Positions 1-8,600 of a stretch of DNA of 11,477 nucleotides are shown here, piece by piece (positions within the stretch are counted from its first letter, which is position 1; every line of letters starts with the position of its first letter). The position numbers and the translations under genes are program-made. The notes under the pieces are model-generated. The model did no database searches. It saw nothing but the letters and a program-made list of their open reading frames with translations, and had not been told where the DNA came from. Source of the stretch: Gammaproteobacteria bacterium (GTDB lineage Bacteria > Pseudomonadota > Gammaproteobacteria > Xanthomonadales > Wenzhouxiangellaceae); the NCBI GenBank assembly GCA_003561495.1, contig PWWM01000203.1, positions 1-11,477 on the forward strand, in the 5' to 3' direction.

Positions 1-406
1 CGTAATCGGATCGTCCGCCGATCAGGGTAATGCCGGTCAGTATCAATTCACCTTCGGGTGCGATATTGAAAATGCGCTCGCCATTACCGTCCAGAATCAT
101 TCCGTAGGCCTGCCACAGAAGTCCACGGACAAAACCATTAATGATGACCTTTGAGTGAATTTCAGGCAGTGGGCTCTCGAGCCGGATCGTCACCGGTTCA
201 GAAAACGGACCCTGTCGATGACCGAGATGAATATGCCAGTCCTGGTCCGGGTGGGCCGCAGCGATTTCCAGGGCAGCGCGAAGGCTGCCCTCGCCACCGT
301 CAGTCACTGCAGTGACAACCAGCTCCGAAGTGCGTGCAATGGCATTCGTTCCCGGAGCGACGATTGAAAGGCACAGCAGGACAACAACCCAGGGCGTGAT
401 CTTCAT
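1..406 (-). CDS. Secreted beta-helix (CSLREA / parallel beta-helix type) protein, N-terminal part
   Basis: Partial gene: it starts at the ATG at 406-404 and leaves the window at position 1 after 135 codons with no stop. The N-terminus is a signal peptide (MKITPWVVVLLCLSIVAPG...), with likely signal peptidase I cleavage near residues 22-25 (NAIA). The lone Cys12 follows Leu-Leu and does not make a lipobox. Next comes TAVTDGGEGSLRAALEIA, the N-terminal signature of secreted right-handed beta-helix proteins with CSLREA or choice-of-anchor domains. A stretch at about residues 74-132 contains hydrophobic strand-turn units of the kind IRLESPLPEI, then LDGNGERIFNI and ELILTGITLIGG, as in one rung after another of a parallel beta helix. 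A GGGAG Shine-Dalgarno sequence (416-420) sits 9 bases before the ATG. It lies 44 bases behind the multidomain membrane protein and probably shares its transcript. Role unknown; such proteins are exported and often surface-associated or carbohydrate-active. The missing C-terminus would show the anchor. Confidence 0.75.
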   Translation of the reverse strand, partial: MKITPWVVVLLCLSIVAPGTNAIARTSELVVTAVTDGGEGSLRAALEIAAAHPDQDWHIHLGHRQGPFSEPVTIRLESPLPEIHSKVIINGFVRGLLWQAYGMILDGNGERIFNIAPEGELILTGITLIGGRSDY

Positions 407-415
407 GACACAACT

Positions 416-420
416 CTCCC
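416..420 (-). promoter_or_regulatory. Shine-Dalgarno of the beta-helix protein
   Basis: GGGAG on the minus strand, 9 bases before the ATG at 406. It supports that start and shows that the partial gene at the window edge is read separately from the gene before it. The 44-base gap (407-450) contains no hairpin with a T run, so read-through from the upstream gene is likely. Confidence 0.55.
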
Positions 421-450
421 AGAGACTCTTTGACGATCAACAACAACCGT

Positions 451-2196
451 TCACGGTTCCACTCCCGCCAGGGTGATTAAAACCTCCCGGTCAGTGCCGC
501 CAACCAGGGAATGGAAAACTCGTGCATGGGGATGACCCTCGGCACGTACCGTCAGTGTGTAATCTGGTGCCGCCAGGTTGGAAAAGGCAAAGTGTCCTTC
601 GAGATCCGTGCGCGTCTCGCGCTGGGACTGGCTGAATACATCACCGAACTGCATGCCCCACTGCGCCGTCACACGCGCGCCGGGCACCGGCCGTCCCCGA
701 GCATCCACCACTCGACCGAATAACCAGTACTCGCCCCAGTCCAGCACAACCTCGACATAGCGATTGGTCCCGGCTTCAAGAACTGCGCCTCGTGCTTCCA
801 GGCGTGGCAATGAGGTGGTCATGAACAGCAGATCACCCGCTTCAATTTCGCGAATCCAGAATCCCCCGAATGCATCGCTGGTCAGGTCCAGCGGATAGCG
901 ATCGACAGCTCCCGAGCTCTTGACCCGTACAGTAAAGCTCGGCAACACGCTGCCCTCGGGATTGACCAGGGTGCCATGCAGTTCTCCTGCAGAACGACGA
1001 CGCAATCGCAGATCCAGAATCTTGTCATGACTGCCGATCGAAATCCACCGGGGATCCGATGGCGCATAGTCACGATTGCCATCGACTCCGATCTGGTATG
1101 AGCCGTTGCTTTCGACCCTTTCGAAGGCATAGATTCCGAAACTGTCCGTCACCGTTCGCCGAAAACTGCCCGGGCGCGACGAATTCAGCCAGACTGTCAC
1201 CCCGGAAACCTCCTCATTGAAGGGCCCGCTGACCAGACCTTCAAGCCGAACCGTCGAGGTCCGCGCCTTCAAGGTCACATCCAGTTGCAACACGGATGAT
1301 TGTCCCTGGGCTGAGCTGCCCACCAGCGCTGCCCGGTGCTCACGAAACTGCGGATGGCTGAACACCAGTACCGGCGCCTGACTGGCCTGACGACGTTCGA
1401 CTACGGTCCGGTAACTGCCATCCTGTGCCGAACGAGTCTCCACTCTCCCACCCAATGCACGAACGCGACTGTCGGCAATCGGCTGACCCGATTCGTCGGT
1501 CACTCGTCCCGCTACGATGAATTCGCCCTTGCTTTGCAGGTGTATTTCCAGGCTGCCGACGCCGGCTCGAACGCGCTGGCTCAGCGAGTGATAGCGCTCA
1601 CCGCCCAGCGCACGCACTTCGTACTCTCCAGGATCAAGCCGGTCGAACCGAAACATGCCGAGGCGATCGCTGCGGGCGGATCGTCCCGATTGGGAGTTCG
1701 TCTGGGTGTCAAGCGCGATCAGTGAGACTTGGATTCCTGCAACGACATCCCCGCTCTCATCGAAAACAGTGCCACCAATGGATTCGAGTGTCTTATCCTT
1801 ATCCGAATCAGAATTGCGACGATCACCGGAAGATGAGTCGGCTCTTTCCGGTCTTGTCGGCCGGGGTTCTGAGGGAAACCTGTCCAGCGATGGTGACGGC
1901 AAACGGTCGGCGTTCGTCGCAGCTTCAAAAGCAATTGGCGACGATCGAGGCACGCTGGATGCTGCGGCCGTCGTATCTTCATTGGCATCCCGCAATGGAC
2001 CGCTGACCGCCTCGACCTGATTCGGGAGACCGTTCGACTCCGTTGCCGAATGCAGACCGTCACTCGTTCGCTCCGACACCCACATCAGGGTCAGAAGAAA
2101 CAGAATGAAAACAGTCAGGACGAGCAGGGATATCCGAACCCATCCGGAAACCGCAATGCGGTCGGAATGACTGCCGGGTAATTCCACGCCAACCAC
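451..2196 (-). CDS. Membrane-anchored protein with five carboxypeptidase-regulatory-like domains
   Basis: 581 residues from the GTG at 2196-2194. Residues 1-19 are a short cytoplasmic tail, 20-40 a transmembrane helix (RISLLVLTVFILFLLTLMWV), and 41-138 a Ser/Pro/Asp-rich disordered linker. Five beta-sandwich units then follow at about 140-222, 226-310, 316-399, 404-486 and 490-577. The units show the CarboxypepD_reg pattern: G.V.D..G.P..G..V, then a D..G.F.F..L.PG.Y.L.V motif. The best copies are unit 1 (GTVFDESGDVVAGIQVSL...DRLGMFRFDRLDPGEYEVRA) and unit 5 (GRVVDARGRPVPGARVTA). No peptidase catalytic domain is present, so these are binding or structural modules, not an enzyme. Inferred topology: N-in, with the domain string in the periplasm. 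A longer reading from a TTG at 2292 exists but starts inside a leader hairpin and adds a Gly/Cys-rich stretch that does not look like protein. The gene is followed after 44 bases by a secreted beta-helix protein. Function unknown. Confidence 0.8.
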   Translation of the reverse strand: MVGVELPGSHSDRIAVSGWVRISLLVLTVFILFLLTLMWVSERTSDGLHSATESNGLPNQVEAVSGPLRDANEDTTAAASSVPRSSPIAFEAATNADRLPSPSLDRFPSEPRPTRPERADSSSGDRRNSDSDKDKTLESIGGTVFDESGDVVAGIQVSLIALDTQTNSQSGRSARSDRLGMFRFDRLDPGEYEVRALGGERYHSLSQRVRAGVGSLEIHLQSKGEFIVAGRVTDESGQPIADSRVRALGGRVETRSAQDGSYRTVVERRQASQAPVLVFSHPQFREHRAALVGSSAQGQSSVLQLDVTLKARTSTVRLEGLVSGPFNEEVSGVTVWLNSSRPGSFRRTVTDSFGIYAFERVESNGSYQIGVDGNRDYAPSDPRWISIGSHDKILDLRLRRRSAGELHGTLVNPEGSVLPSFTVRVKSSGAVDRYPLDLTSDAFGGFWIREIEAGDLLFMTTSLPRLEARGAVLEAGTNRYVEVVLDWGEYWLFGRVVDARGRPVPGARVTAQWGMQFGDVFSQSQRETRTDLEGHFAFSNLAAPDYTLTVRAEGHPHARVFHSLVGGTDREVLITLAGVEP

Positions 2197-2205
2197 TGTC
2201 GCAAG

Positions 2206-2211
2206 CCTCCT
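2206..2211 (-). promoter_or_regulatory. Consensus Shine-Dalgarno that fixes the GTG start at 2196
   Basis: A perfect AGGAGG on the minus strand, 9 bases before the GTG at 2196. It is the strongest ribosome binding site in the window. It argues for this start over the upstream TTG (2292) and places the transmembrane helix 20 residues from the N-terminus, as expected of a signal anchor. Confidence 0.65.
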
Positions 2212-2283
2212 GAGCAAGCCACAACAGCCCACAGTCCCAAGACAACCACTTTGCCCACCCCCGCAGCGTCCAGATCCTGGCCC

Positions 2284-2306
2284 GTCCCGCAAACACGCTG
2301 CGGGAC
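2284..2306. repeat. Perfect 8-bp inverted repeat in the leader of the multidomain gene
   Basis: GTCCCGCA (2284-2291) pairs perfectly with TGCGGGAC (2299-2306) around a 7-base loop. Neither strand carries a T run directly after the stem, so it is not a standard terminator. On the minus strand it would lie at or within a few bases of the 5' end of the transcript predicted from the promoter at 2314-2343. There it could act as a 5' stabilising stem-loop or a regulatory element. Confidence 0.5.
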
Positions 2307-2313
2307 AGGTTTG

Positions 2314-2343
2314 ATCATAATTTGAACTTCGTCACACTGTCAA
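2314..2343 (-). promoter_or_regulatory. Sigma70-like promoter for the envelope gene pair
   Basis: On the minus strand, a perfect -35 box TTGACA (2343-2338) is followed after 18 bases by TATGAT (2319-2314), 5 of 6 matches to the -10 consensus. The predicted transcript start is near 2307, giving a leader of about 110 bases before the GTG at 2196. The site lies in the AT-rich gap downstream of the usp gene, so the envelope pair probably has its own promoter. This is a match by eye and has not been tested. Confidence 0.55.
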
Positions 2344-2367
2344 TTACTTTTTTCTAATATGCGTGAC

Positions 2368-2808
2368 TCATGTAATGACGGTCACCGGGCTCTTGGCGTG
2401 GCGGATGACCTTGTCGCTGACGCTGCCGAGCATCAACGATTTCATGGCCGACAGGCCGCGACGACCGAGCACGACCAGCGTGGTCGAATCATCTTCCGTA
2501 TAACGGATGATTTCCTCGGCTGGGTCACCGATGGAGGTTTCCTGTTCGACCTTGTCGATCAGGTCCGAACCCAGTCCCTCGCGAGTCTTGTCAAAGGCGC
2601 GCTGGGCCGAGGCCTGGGCAGCCTGATCGATATCGGCGCGCGACATGCCGGCCATGCCGATCACTTCGACCGATGCGGCGGGGAAAACATAGAACAGACG
2701 CACGCCGATGCCCATTGCCTGGGCCATCTCCATGGCAAAGCGCGCGGCGCGAATCGAGTTCTCGGACCCATCGACGGGGACCAGGATTTCCTTGATATGT
2801 TCTGTCAT
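2368..2808 (-). CDS. Universal stress protein (UspA family), single domain
   Basis: 146 residues, the normal length of a one-domain Usp. The protein begins with the family strand ILVPVDGS, with the nucleotide-contacting Asp13. It ends with the ATP-binding loop G-x2-G-x9-G-S: Gly115, Gly118, Gly128 and Ser129 in VLGRRGLSAMKSLMLGS, followed by the last strand SPVTVI. This complete loop places it with ATP-binding Usp proteins (MJ0577/UspFG-like) rather than with non-binding UspA. No signal peptide or membrane segment is visible, so it is cytoplasmic. Members accumulate in stationary phase, starvation and respiratory stress; the exact role here cannot be read from sequence. The ATG at 2808 is supported by AAGGAG (2822-2817), 8 bases upstream. 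It follows ligA after 116 bases that include an inverted repeat, so it may be a separate unit. A possible -10 box TACAAT lies in that gap, without a good -35. Confidence 0.93.
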   Translation of the reverse strand: MTEHIKEILVPVDGSENSIRAARFAMEMAQAMGIGVRLFYVFPAASVEVIGMAGMSRADIDQAAQASAQRAFDKTREGLGSDLIDKVEQETSIGDPAEEIIRYTEDDSTTLVVLGRRGLSAMKSLMLGSVSDKVIRHAKSPVTVIT

Positions 2809-2880
2809 GGTCTTGACTCCTTGGACTTGTCAGGGCCAGTCAGGCCGGTTTCTTATGCGTTGTACATCCTAATTGTAAGC

Positions 2881-2922
2881 GCAAGTCGAATTCGGGATTT
2901 GATCTGGGCCAAGTCGACTTGC
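2881..2922. repeat. 9-bp inverted repeat with nested palindrome between ligA and usp
   Basis: GCAAGTCGA (2881-2889) and TCGACTTGC (2914-2922) are perfect inverted copies 24 bases apart. The right copy lies within a 10-base palindrome, AAGTCGACTT (2911-2920), so CAAGTCGA also occurs as a direct repeat (2882-2889 and 2910-2917). The element starts 3 bases after the ligA stop codon. On the minus strand it could fold as a stem at the end of the ligA transcript, but no U-rich tract follows. It could instead be an operator for the usp gene downstream. Confidence 0.5.
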
Positions 2923-2924
2923 CG

Positions 2925-4991
2925 TCAAGAGTTCTCCAATAACTCTTTGAGCCCGTTTTCATCCAGCACCTCGATGCCCAGGCTTTCGGCCTTGGCCAGC
3001 TTTGAGCCCGGATCGGAGCCGGCGATCAGCGCCGTGGTATTTTTCGACACACTCGAGGTCACCTTGGCGCCGCGCGCCTCCAGTTCGGCCTTGGCCTGGG
3101 AGCGGGTCATGGACTCCAGCGCGCCGGTCAGCACATAGGTGTTGCCGGTCAGTGGCAGGTTGTCGCCCGAGGGCATTTCTTCCGGCTGGTAATGGACGCC
3201 GACCGCCAGAAGTTGTTCAATGACTTCCCGATTGTGCGGCTCATCGAAAAACGCCCGCACATGAGCGGCCATGACCGGGCCGACATCAGGCACCGCTTCC
3301 AGCGCTTCTAGATCCGCCACGGCCAGATTGTCCAGGGTCCCGAAGTGTCGGGCCAACTGGTTGGCCGTAACCTGCCCCACCTCGCGAATGCCCAGGGCGA
3401 AGAGCAATTGGCCCAGGCTGACTGACTTGCTGTTTTCCAACGACTCAAGCAGATTGTCGGCGGACTTTTCGGCCATGCGCTCCAGTCCGGCCAGGGTATC
3501 GCGGTCGAGCCGATACAGATCGGCCGGAGAGTGAACCAGGTCCTGATCAACCAGTTGCGCGATCAGCTTGCTGCCCAGCCCGTCGATATCCATGGCCTGC
3601 CGGCTGGCGAAGTGTTCCAGGGCACGCCGTCGCTGCGCTGGACACACCAGCCCGCCGGTGCAGCGAATGACAGCCTCACCCTCGACCTGTTCAACCGAGG
3701 ATCCACAGTCCGGACATTGGTCCGGCATGGTCCACTCCTCGGTGCCCGCGGGCCGGCGTTCAGGAATTGAGCGCACCACTTCAGGAATCACGTCACCGGC
3801 CCGGCGCACCACCACGTAATCGCCCGGGCGAACATCCTTGCGCCGGATTTCATCGAGGTTGTGCAAGGTTGCGTTGGTCACCGTGACCCCGCCGACAAAC
3901 ACCGGTTCCAGGCGCGCCACCGGCGTCAGTGCGCCCGTGCGCCCGACCTGGACCTCGATATCGAGCAGCCGGGTGATTTCCTCCTGAGCGGGAAACTTGT
4001 GCGCCAGCGCCCAGCGCGGCGCGCGCGAAACCGTACCCATCTCGAGCTGCTGGTCGAGGTCATCGACCTTGTAGACCACGCCGTCGATGTCGTAATCGAG
4101 TCGGTCTCGCTTGTCCAGGATCCGTTCATAGCGCGCCAGCAGGCCATCGACCCCGCCGACCGTGTCCACCTCCGGACTGACCGGCAGCCCCATCCTCTTG
4201 AGCGACTCGAGAATCTCGCTGTGGCGGTCCGGAAGGCCTTCGGTGGTGGCCGCCCCGTAGCAGTAAAAATACAGCGGACGGCGGGCGGTAATGGAAGAAT
4301 CCAGCTGGCGCAGGCTGCCGGAAGCGGCATTGCGCGGATTGACGAAGGTTTTCAGCCCTTCGTCGGCCAAACCCTCGTTCAGCTGCTTGAAACCGGAACG
4401 GGTCATGAAGATCTCGCCGCGCACCTCGAGCGTATCCGGCAGATTCTGACCGCGCAATCTCAACGGAATCGAACGAATGGTGCGCACGTTGGAGGTGACA
4501 TTTTCGCCACGCCGGCCATCACCCCGGGTGGCGGCAAGCACCAGCTCACCGTGTTCATAACGCAGCGCAATCGCCACCCCGTCCAGCTTGGGTTCGACAC
4601 AGTAGTCGATGGTCTCCAGGTCCAGTTGTTCGCGGATGCGCCGATCAAACTCCCGGACCTCGTCAGGCTCGAAGGCATTGGCCAATGACAGCATCGGTAT
4701 GCGATGCGCCACGGTCTCGAACCCATCGGCCGGGGCGGCACCGACACGCTGGGTCGGCGAGTCGGCCGTGATCAGCTCCGGGTGCTGATCTTCAAGCGCC
4801 TGCAATTCCTTGAGCAAACGATCGTATTCGGCATCGGAGATGACCGGGTCATCCAGCACGTAATAGCGGTAATTGTGCTCATCGATTTCTTGTCGCAGGC
4901 GCTGGATGCGCTCGGCTGCCTGGCTGGATTCGTTCACGCCGTTCTCAACCGGATTTGCCGAGTCCGTGGCGGCGGTCATATTCGCGGGCAT
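2925..4991 (-). CDS. ligA: NAD+-dependent DNA ligase
   Basis: 688 residues. It seals nicks in duplex DNA using NAD+, joining Okazaki fragments and completing repair. Domains in order: the Ia NAD+-binding domain (about 27-95; HNYRYYVLDDPVISDAEYD); the adenylation domain with the active-site motif KLDG (Lys135, Asp137, Gly138); the OB fold (about 345-415); a zinc finger with four cysteines (Cys426, Cys429, Cys444, Cys450); helix-hairpin-helix repeats (about 460-595); and a C-terminal BRCT domain (about 611-688; LTGNTYVLTGALESMTRSQA). Nothing essential is missing. The first ATG overlaps the end of zipA by 47 bases; a second ATG is at codon 5. A GTG at 4937-4935 (codon 19) starts just past the zipA stop and matches the E. 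coli LigA N-terminus better in length, but none of the three has a strong Shine-Dalgarno. Third gene of the smc-zipA-ligA cluster. Confidence 0.97.
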   Translation of the reverse strand: MPANMTAATDSANPVENGVNESSQAAERIQRLRQEIDEHNYRYYVLDDPVISDAEYDRLLKELQALEDQHPELITADSPTQRVGAAPADGFETVAHRIPMLSLANAFEPDEVREFDRRIREQLDLETIDYCVEPKLDGVAIALRYEHGELVLAATRGDGRRGENVTSNVRTIRSIPLRLRGQNLPDTLEVRGEIFMTRSGFKQLNEGLADEGLKTFVNPRNAASGSLRQLDSSITARRPLYFYCYGAATTEGLPDRHSEILESLKRMGLPVSPEVDTVGGVDGLLARYERILDKRDRLDYDIDGVVYKVDDLDQQLEMGTVSRAPRWALAHKFPAQEEITRLLDIEVQVGRTGALTPVARLEPVFVGGVTVTNATLHNLDEIRRKDVRPGDYVVVRRAGDVIPEVVRSIPERRPAGTEEWTMPDQCPDCGSSVEQVEGEAVIRCTGGLVCPAQRRRALEHFASRQAMDIDGLGSKLIAQLVDQDLVHSPADLYRLDRDTLAGLERMAEKSADNLLESLENSKSVSLGQLLFALGIREVGQVTANQLARHFGTLDNLAVADLEALEAVPDVGPVMAAHVRAFFDEPHNREVIEQLLAVGVHYQPEEMPSGDNLPLTGNTYVLTGALESMTRSQAKAELEARGAKVTSSVSKNTTALIAGSDPGSKLAKAESLGIEVLDENGLKELLENS

Positions 4992-5691
4992 CTTCGCGCA
5001 TCTGGGCTATGCGCTGGCGCGAGATCAGGCAGCGACTGTCATCGAGCACATCGGCATCGAGCAACTCGCCCACGCGCCGGGCCGTGGCCAGCATCGCGTC
5101 CCAGGCATCCAGCGCGCTGACCGGACCGGGCAATGTGGCGAAGAAGGTCAGCCCGGGCGTATCGAATCGCTCCCAGCTTGCCGGGTCGAAGTGCCCGGGG
5201 GCGGTCAGATTGGCCACGCTGAAAACCGGATCACTGGCCCCCTCGTGCAGGCGATGGAAGATGTTCATTTCACCAAAGTCCAGCCCGGCCCGCGACGCGG
5301 CATCGAGCAGCTCCGTGCCCTTGATGGGACGATCATCCTTGCGCTGCACGTACAGGCTGATGATTTTTTCCGGTGCAGCCCGCGCATGCACGCGATGAGA
5401 GGGTTCGGCGTCGTCCTCATCAAGCTCGCTGTCCTCATCGCGAGCCAGCATGCGCGCCGACGCCAGCCCGGCAGCGAGATTGGCCGTCGAAGCCGGCAAT
5501 TCACGATCACGCCCGGTGCGCGGCGGCTCCGGCTCATCGGGTTCCGGGGGCGGACCCAGCTGGGGCTCGCGCCGGGCGCCCAACCAGCGCTGATGATTAC
5601 GCCGGGACTCGCCCTGCGGCTTGTGAAACAGGACGATGGCCGCCAGGATGATGATGCCCAGCAGGATCAGTATCAGGCGCAGATTCTCCAC
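4945..5691 (-). CDS. zipA: Cell division protein ZipA
   Basis: 248 residues from the GTG at 5691-5689. ZipA anchors FtsZ polymers to the inner membrane and is needed early in Z-ring assembly in gammaproteobacteria. The N-terminus VENLRLILILLGIIILAAIV is the typical ZipA membrane anchor with almost no periplasmic residues. Residues 24-105 form a charged, Pro/Glu/Asp-rich linker, shorter than in E. coli. The FtsZ-binding domain covers about 108-240 and contains the family segments KIISLYVQRKD, GLDFGEMNIFHR and PGLTFFATLPGP, then a C-terminal SRQRIAQMREDAREYDRRH helix. The GTG starts 4 bases after the smc stop and has a GAGG site (5704-5701) 9 bases upstream, inside smc. An in-frame upstream start at 5727 would add 12 residues before the membrane anchor and overlap smc, and is less likely. 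The 3' end overlaps the first ligA codons, suggesting translational coupling. Confidence 0.95.
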   Translation of the reverse strand: MENLRLILILLGIIILAAIVLFHKPQGESRRNHQRWLGARREPQLGPPPEPDEPEPPRTGRDRELPASTANLAAGLASARMLARDEDSELDEDDAEPSHRVHARAAPEKIISLYVQRKDDRPIKGTELLDAASRAGLDFGEMNIFHRLHEGASDPVFSVANLTAPGHFDPASWERFDTPGLTFFATLPGPVSALDAWDAMLATARRVGELLDADVLDDSRCLISRQRIAQMREDAREYDRRHGLGKSG

Positions 5692-5695
5692 GTGG

Positions 5696-8600
5696 TCAAG
5701 CCTCGGCCAGCGCGAGCGCCTTGTCAAGGTCTACCGAGACCATCCGCGACACGCCCGGTTCGCGCATGGTCACACCCAGCATCTGGTGCGTGACCTCCAT
5801 GGTCACCTTGTTGTGGGTCACCAGCAAGAACTGCACGTGCTCTGACATCTCGCGAACCATTTCGGAAAAACGCCCGACATTGGCATCGTCAAGCGGCGCG
5901 TCCACTTCGTCAAGCAGACAGAACGGCGCCGGGTTCAGGTTGAAGATCGAGAATACAAAGGCAACCGCCGTCAGGGCCTTCTCACCACCCGACATCAGGT
6001 GGATGCGTGCAATTCGCTTGCCCGGTGGGCGCGCCATGATGGCAACCCCCGATTGCAACCAGTCCTCTCCCGACATCTCCAGGTAGGCGTGGCCGCCGCC
6101 AAACAGGCGCGGAAACAGGGTTTCCAGGTTGGTGTTGACCTTTTCGAAGGTCTCGCGGAAGCGAGTCCGCGATTCACGGTCAATGCGCTCGATCGCCTTT
6201 TCGAGCGTCTGCAGGGCCTCTTCCAGGTCGCTGTGCTGTCGATCCAGGTATTCCTTGCGCTCGGCCTCGCTTTCGGCCTCGTCGATGGCGGCCAGATTGA
6301 CCGGCTCCAGGCGCCGGATCTTTTCTTCCAGGGATTCCAGCTCCTGCTGGTACTGCTGGGTCTCGGCGCCCTCGGGCAAGGATTCGAGCAAAGCCTCCAG
6401 ATCGCCATCCAGCTCTTCAATGCGGCCGACCAGCGACTCGGCCTTCAATTGTGTCTCCTTGAGCTGCAACTGGCGTTCAGACTGTTCGCTGCGCGCTTCA
6501 TCGGCCTGGGACACCGCGCCCTGGCGTGCCTTCTCCTGCTCACGCCACTTGGCTTCCAGGCTCTCCAGGTGGTTGCGAGCATCACGCAGACGGGTTTCGA
6601 TTTCCAGCCGCTTGTCGAGCAACTCATCGCGTTCCTGTTGTTGCTTGCGAACGGGCTCGTCCCCCTGGGCCAGGGCCTCGCTCAGTTCCAGGTAGCGTTT
6701 CTGCAACTGCCCGACCTGGTTGTCCATGCGTTCGATGGACTGACGCAGGGATTCCAGCCCGGCCCGACTGGATTCCACCTTCAATGACAGCGATTCGCGA
6801 CGTTCGCGGACCTGTCGCTGTCGCGCACGCTGGGCCTCGCGCACATCATCAAGTCGCTGCTTTTCCTTGCGCAAGGGTTCGCGTTCATCCTCGGCCTTCT
6901 GCATCGCCTCCAGGGCGTCCTGCATGCTGGCCCGCGCTTCACTGACCGCCTGACCATCTTCTTCCTGTCGCTGCTTCAGATCGGCAATCTCTTCGGACGC
7001 CTCCTTTTTCTGGCGATCCAGGGCTTCCAGACGACCGTTGATGACACTGAGCTGTCCCTGGTGGCGGGCTCGCTCGCGCTGAGCCTCATCGACGCTTTCC
7101 CCGGCCCGATGCAACTTGGCTTCCAGTTGCTCAAGGGACTCCCGGGCCGATTTCAAGTGTTCTTCGATGGAATCGATTTCTTGATCGTCCTGTCCAATCA
7201 ATTCCCCCAGCTCACGAATCTCCTGCTCTCTTTGCAACAAGCCGTCGGTTTGATCATCGGACGTCGGCTGACGCAACCAGCCCGCGCCCAGCCAAAGACC
7301 TTCCGGTGTGACCACCGACTCATCGGGACCCAGATCGGCCAGCATGGATTGCGCGGCAGCCACGTTTTCGGCCCGCTTGACACGGGCCAGAATGGCCGTC
7401 AGCGCACCGGCGTTCCTGACCAGCTCGGCCAGCGTTCCGGGTTTCGAGGCCATGTCGCGCCCATCCGCCAGGGTCAAACCGGACTTCGGCAAGTGCTCAT
7501 CGAGCAGCCCATCGATACGCTCGGCCCTGACCGCGGTCAACCAGTCGGCCAGCACGGTTTCGACCGCCACCGTCCATGCCTTGTCACTGACTTCAATGCT
7601 TTCCAGGACGCGGGACTCGGGATCAAGACCCTTTTCATTCAGCCATTGACCCGCCTGTTCACCCCCGGATTCATCACGATTGAGGATCCGCAGGGACTCC
7701 TGTCGCCCATGGCGTTCATGACGCCGGGCACGAGCCGTTTCGAGATCGTTGCGAAGGGTCTCGATCCGCTCGCGCTGGTTCGCGATGTCCGCTCGCGCTG
7801 ACTCGGCCTGCTGACGCGCCTGTTCAAGTTGCCGATCACTCTCGGCCAGCGACGCCCGGGCTTGACGTTGTTCGTCGAGCAGTTTTTCACTGACCTGCTC
7901 ACCGGCCTGGGCCTGCAGGGTTTTCAGTCGCTCCGCGGCACGATTCATGCGGTCATCGAGATGTTCGATACGCTGCTTGAGCAAGTCGGACTGATTGCCG
8001 GCCCGGGCGGCATGACCCTGATGTTCCTGCCATTTCTGCTGCCATTGATGCAACTCGGCCTCGATCGCTTCCACGGCCTCGCCGGCCTCGGTTTCCTCCT
8101 GGCGCGCCTGTTCCAGCCTGGGGCTGAGTTCGGCCACCAGTTCGGAGGTTTCCTTGACCTGGGCCTTGTCCAGTACCAGGTGTTGCTGCAACTCGTTGAG
8201 CTGTGCCTCGGTTTCAGCGTATTCGGCCTCCCGCCGCTTGCGGATCTCGCGCTGGTGTTCGATGGCCTGTTCCAGACGCGCGATTTCGCCGGCCACCTCG
8301 TAAAGTTCGGCCTGGATTTTCGAAACCTGATCGGATGCCTTGTGCTGATTCTGGCGCAGGGTTTCCAGTTCCTTTTCGGCGTTGCGCTGCCGTGCCAATG
8401 CTTCCTGGAGACGATTCTCCACGTTTCTCAGCGCCTGCTCTTCGCTTTCCGCACGGTGCCTGAGCTCTCGCCAACGCAAGGCCAGCAAACGCGCCTCATC
8501 CTCACGGTAGCGGCCCTTGAGCTTGCGGTAACGCTCGGCTGCGCGCGCCTGGCGCCTGAGCTTGTCGAGCTGCTTGCTTACTTCCTCTCGCAAGTCACTG

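Noticed and set aside
155..367. Small plus-strand gene of 70 codons
   Set aside because: It is antisense to the clear signal peptide and beta-helix start read on the minus strand.
165..1000. Collagen-like, phage or toxin repeat system in the left part
   Set aside because: The repeats are full-length beta-sandwich domains with diverged sequence, not short DNA repeats; no immunity, toxin or mobile gene is nearby.
2284..2306. Rho-independent terminator
   Set aside because: The stem is strong, but neither strand has a T run directly after it, and it lies between a good promoter and its gene. It is kept as a leader hairpin instead.
2359..3138. 259-codon plus-strand open frame
   Set aside because: Antisense to usp, the gap and the ligA BRCT end. 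It crosses two real gene boundaries and has no domain of its own.
3861..4688. 275-codon plus-strand open frame
   Set aside because: Antisense to the adenylation domain of ligA, with no Shine-Dalgarno and no recognisable domain.
4873..5793. 306-codon plus-strand open frame
   Set aside because: Antisense across the ligA-zipA-smc junctions, all of which are supported by family motifs on the minus strand.
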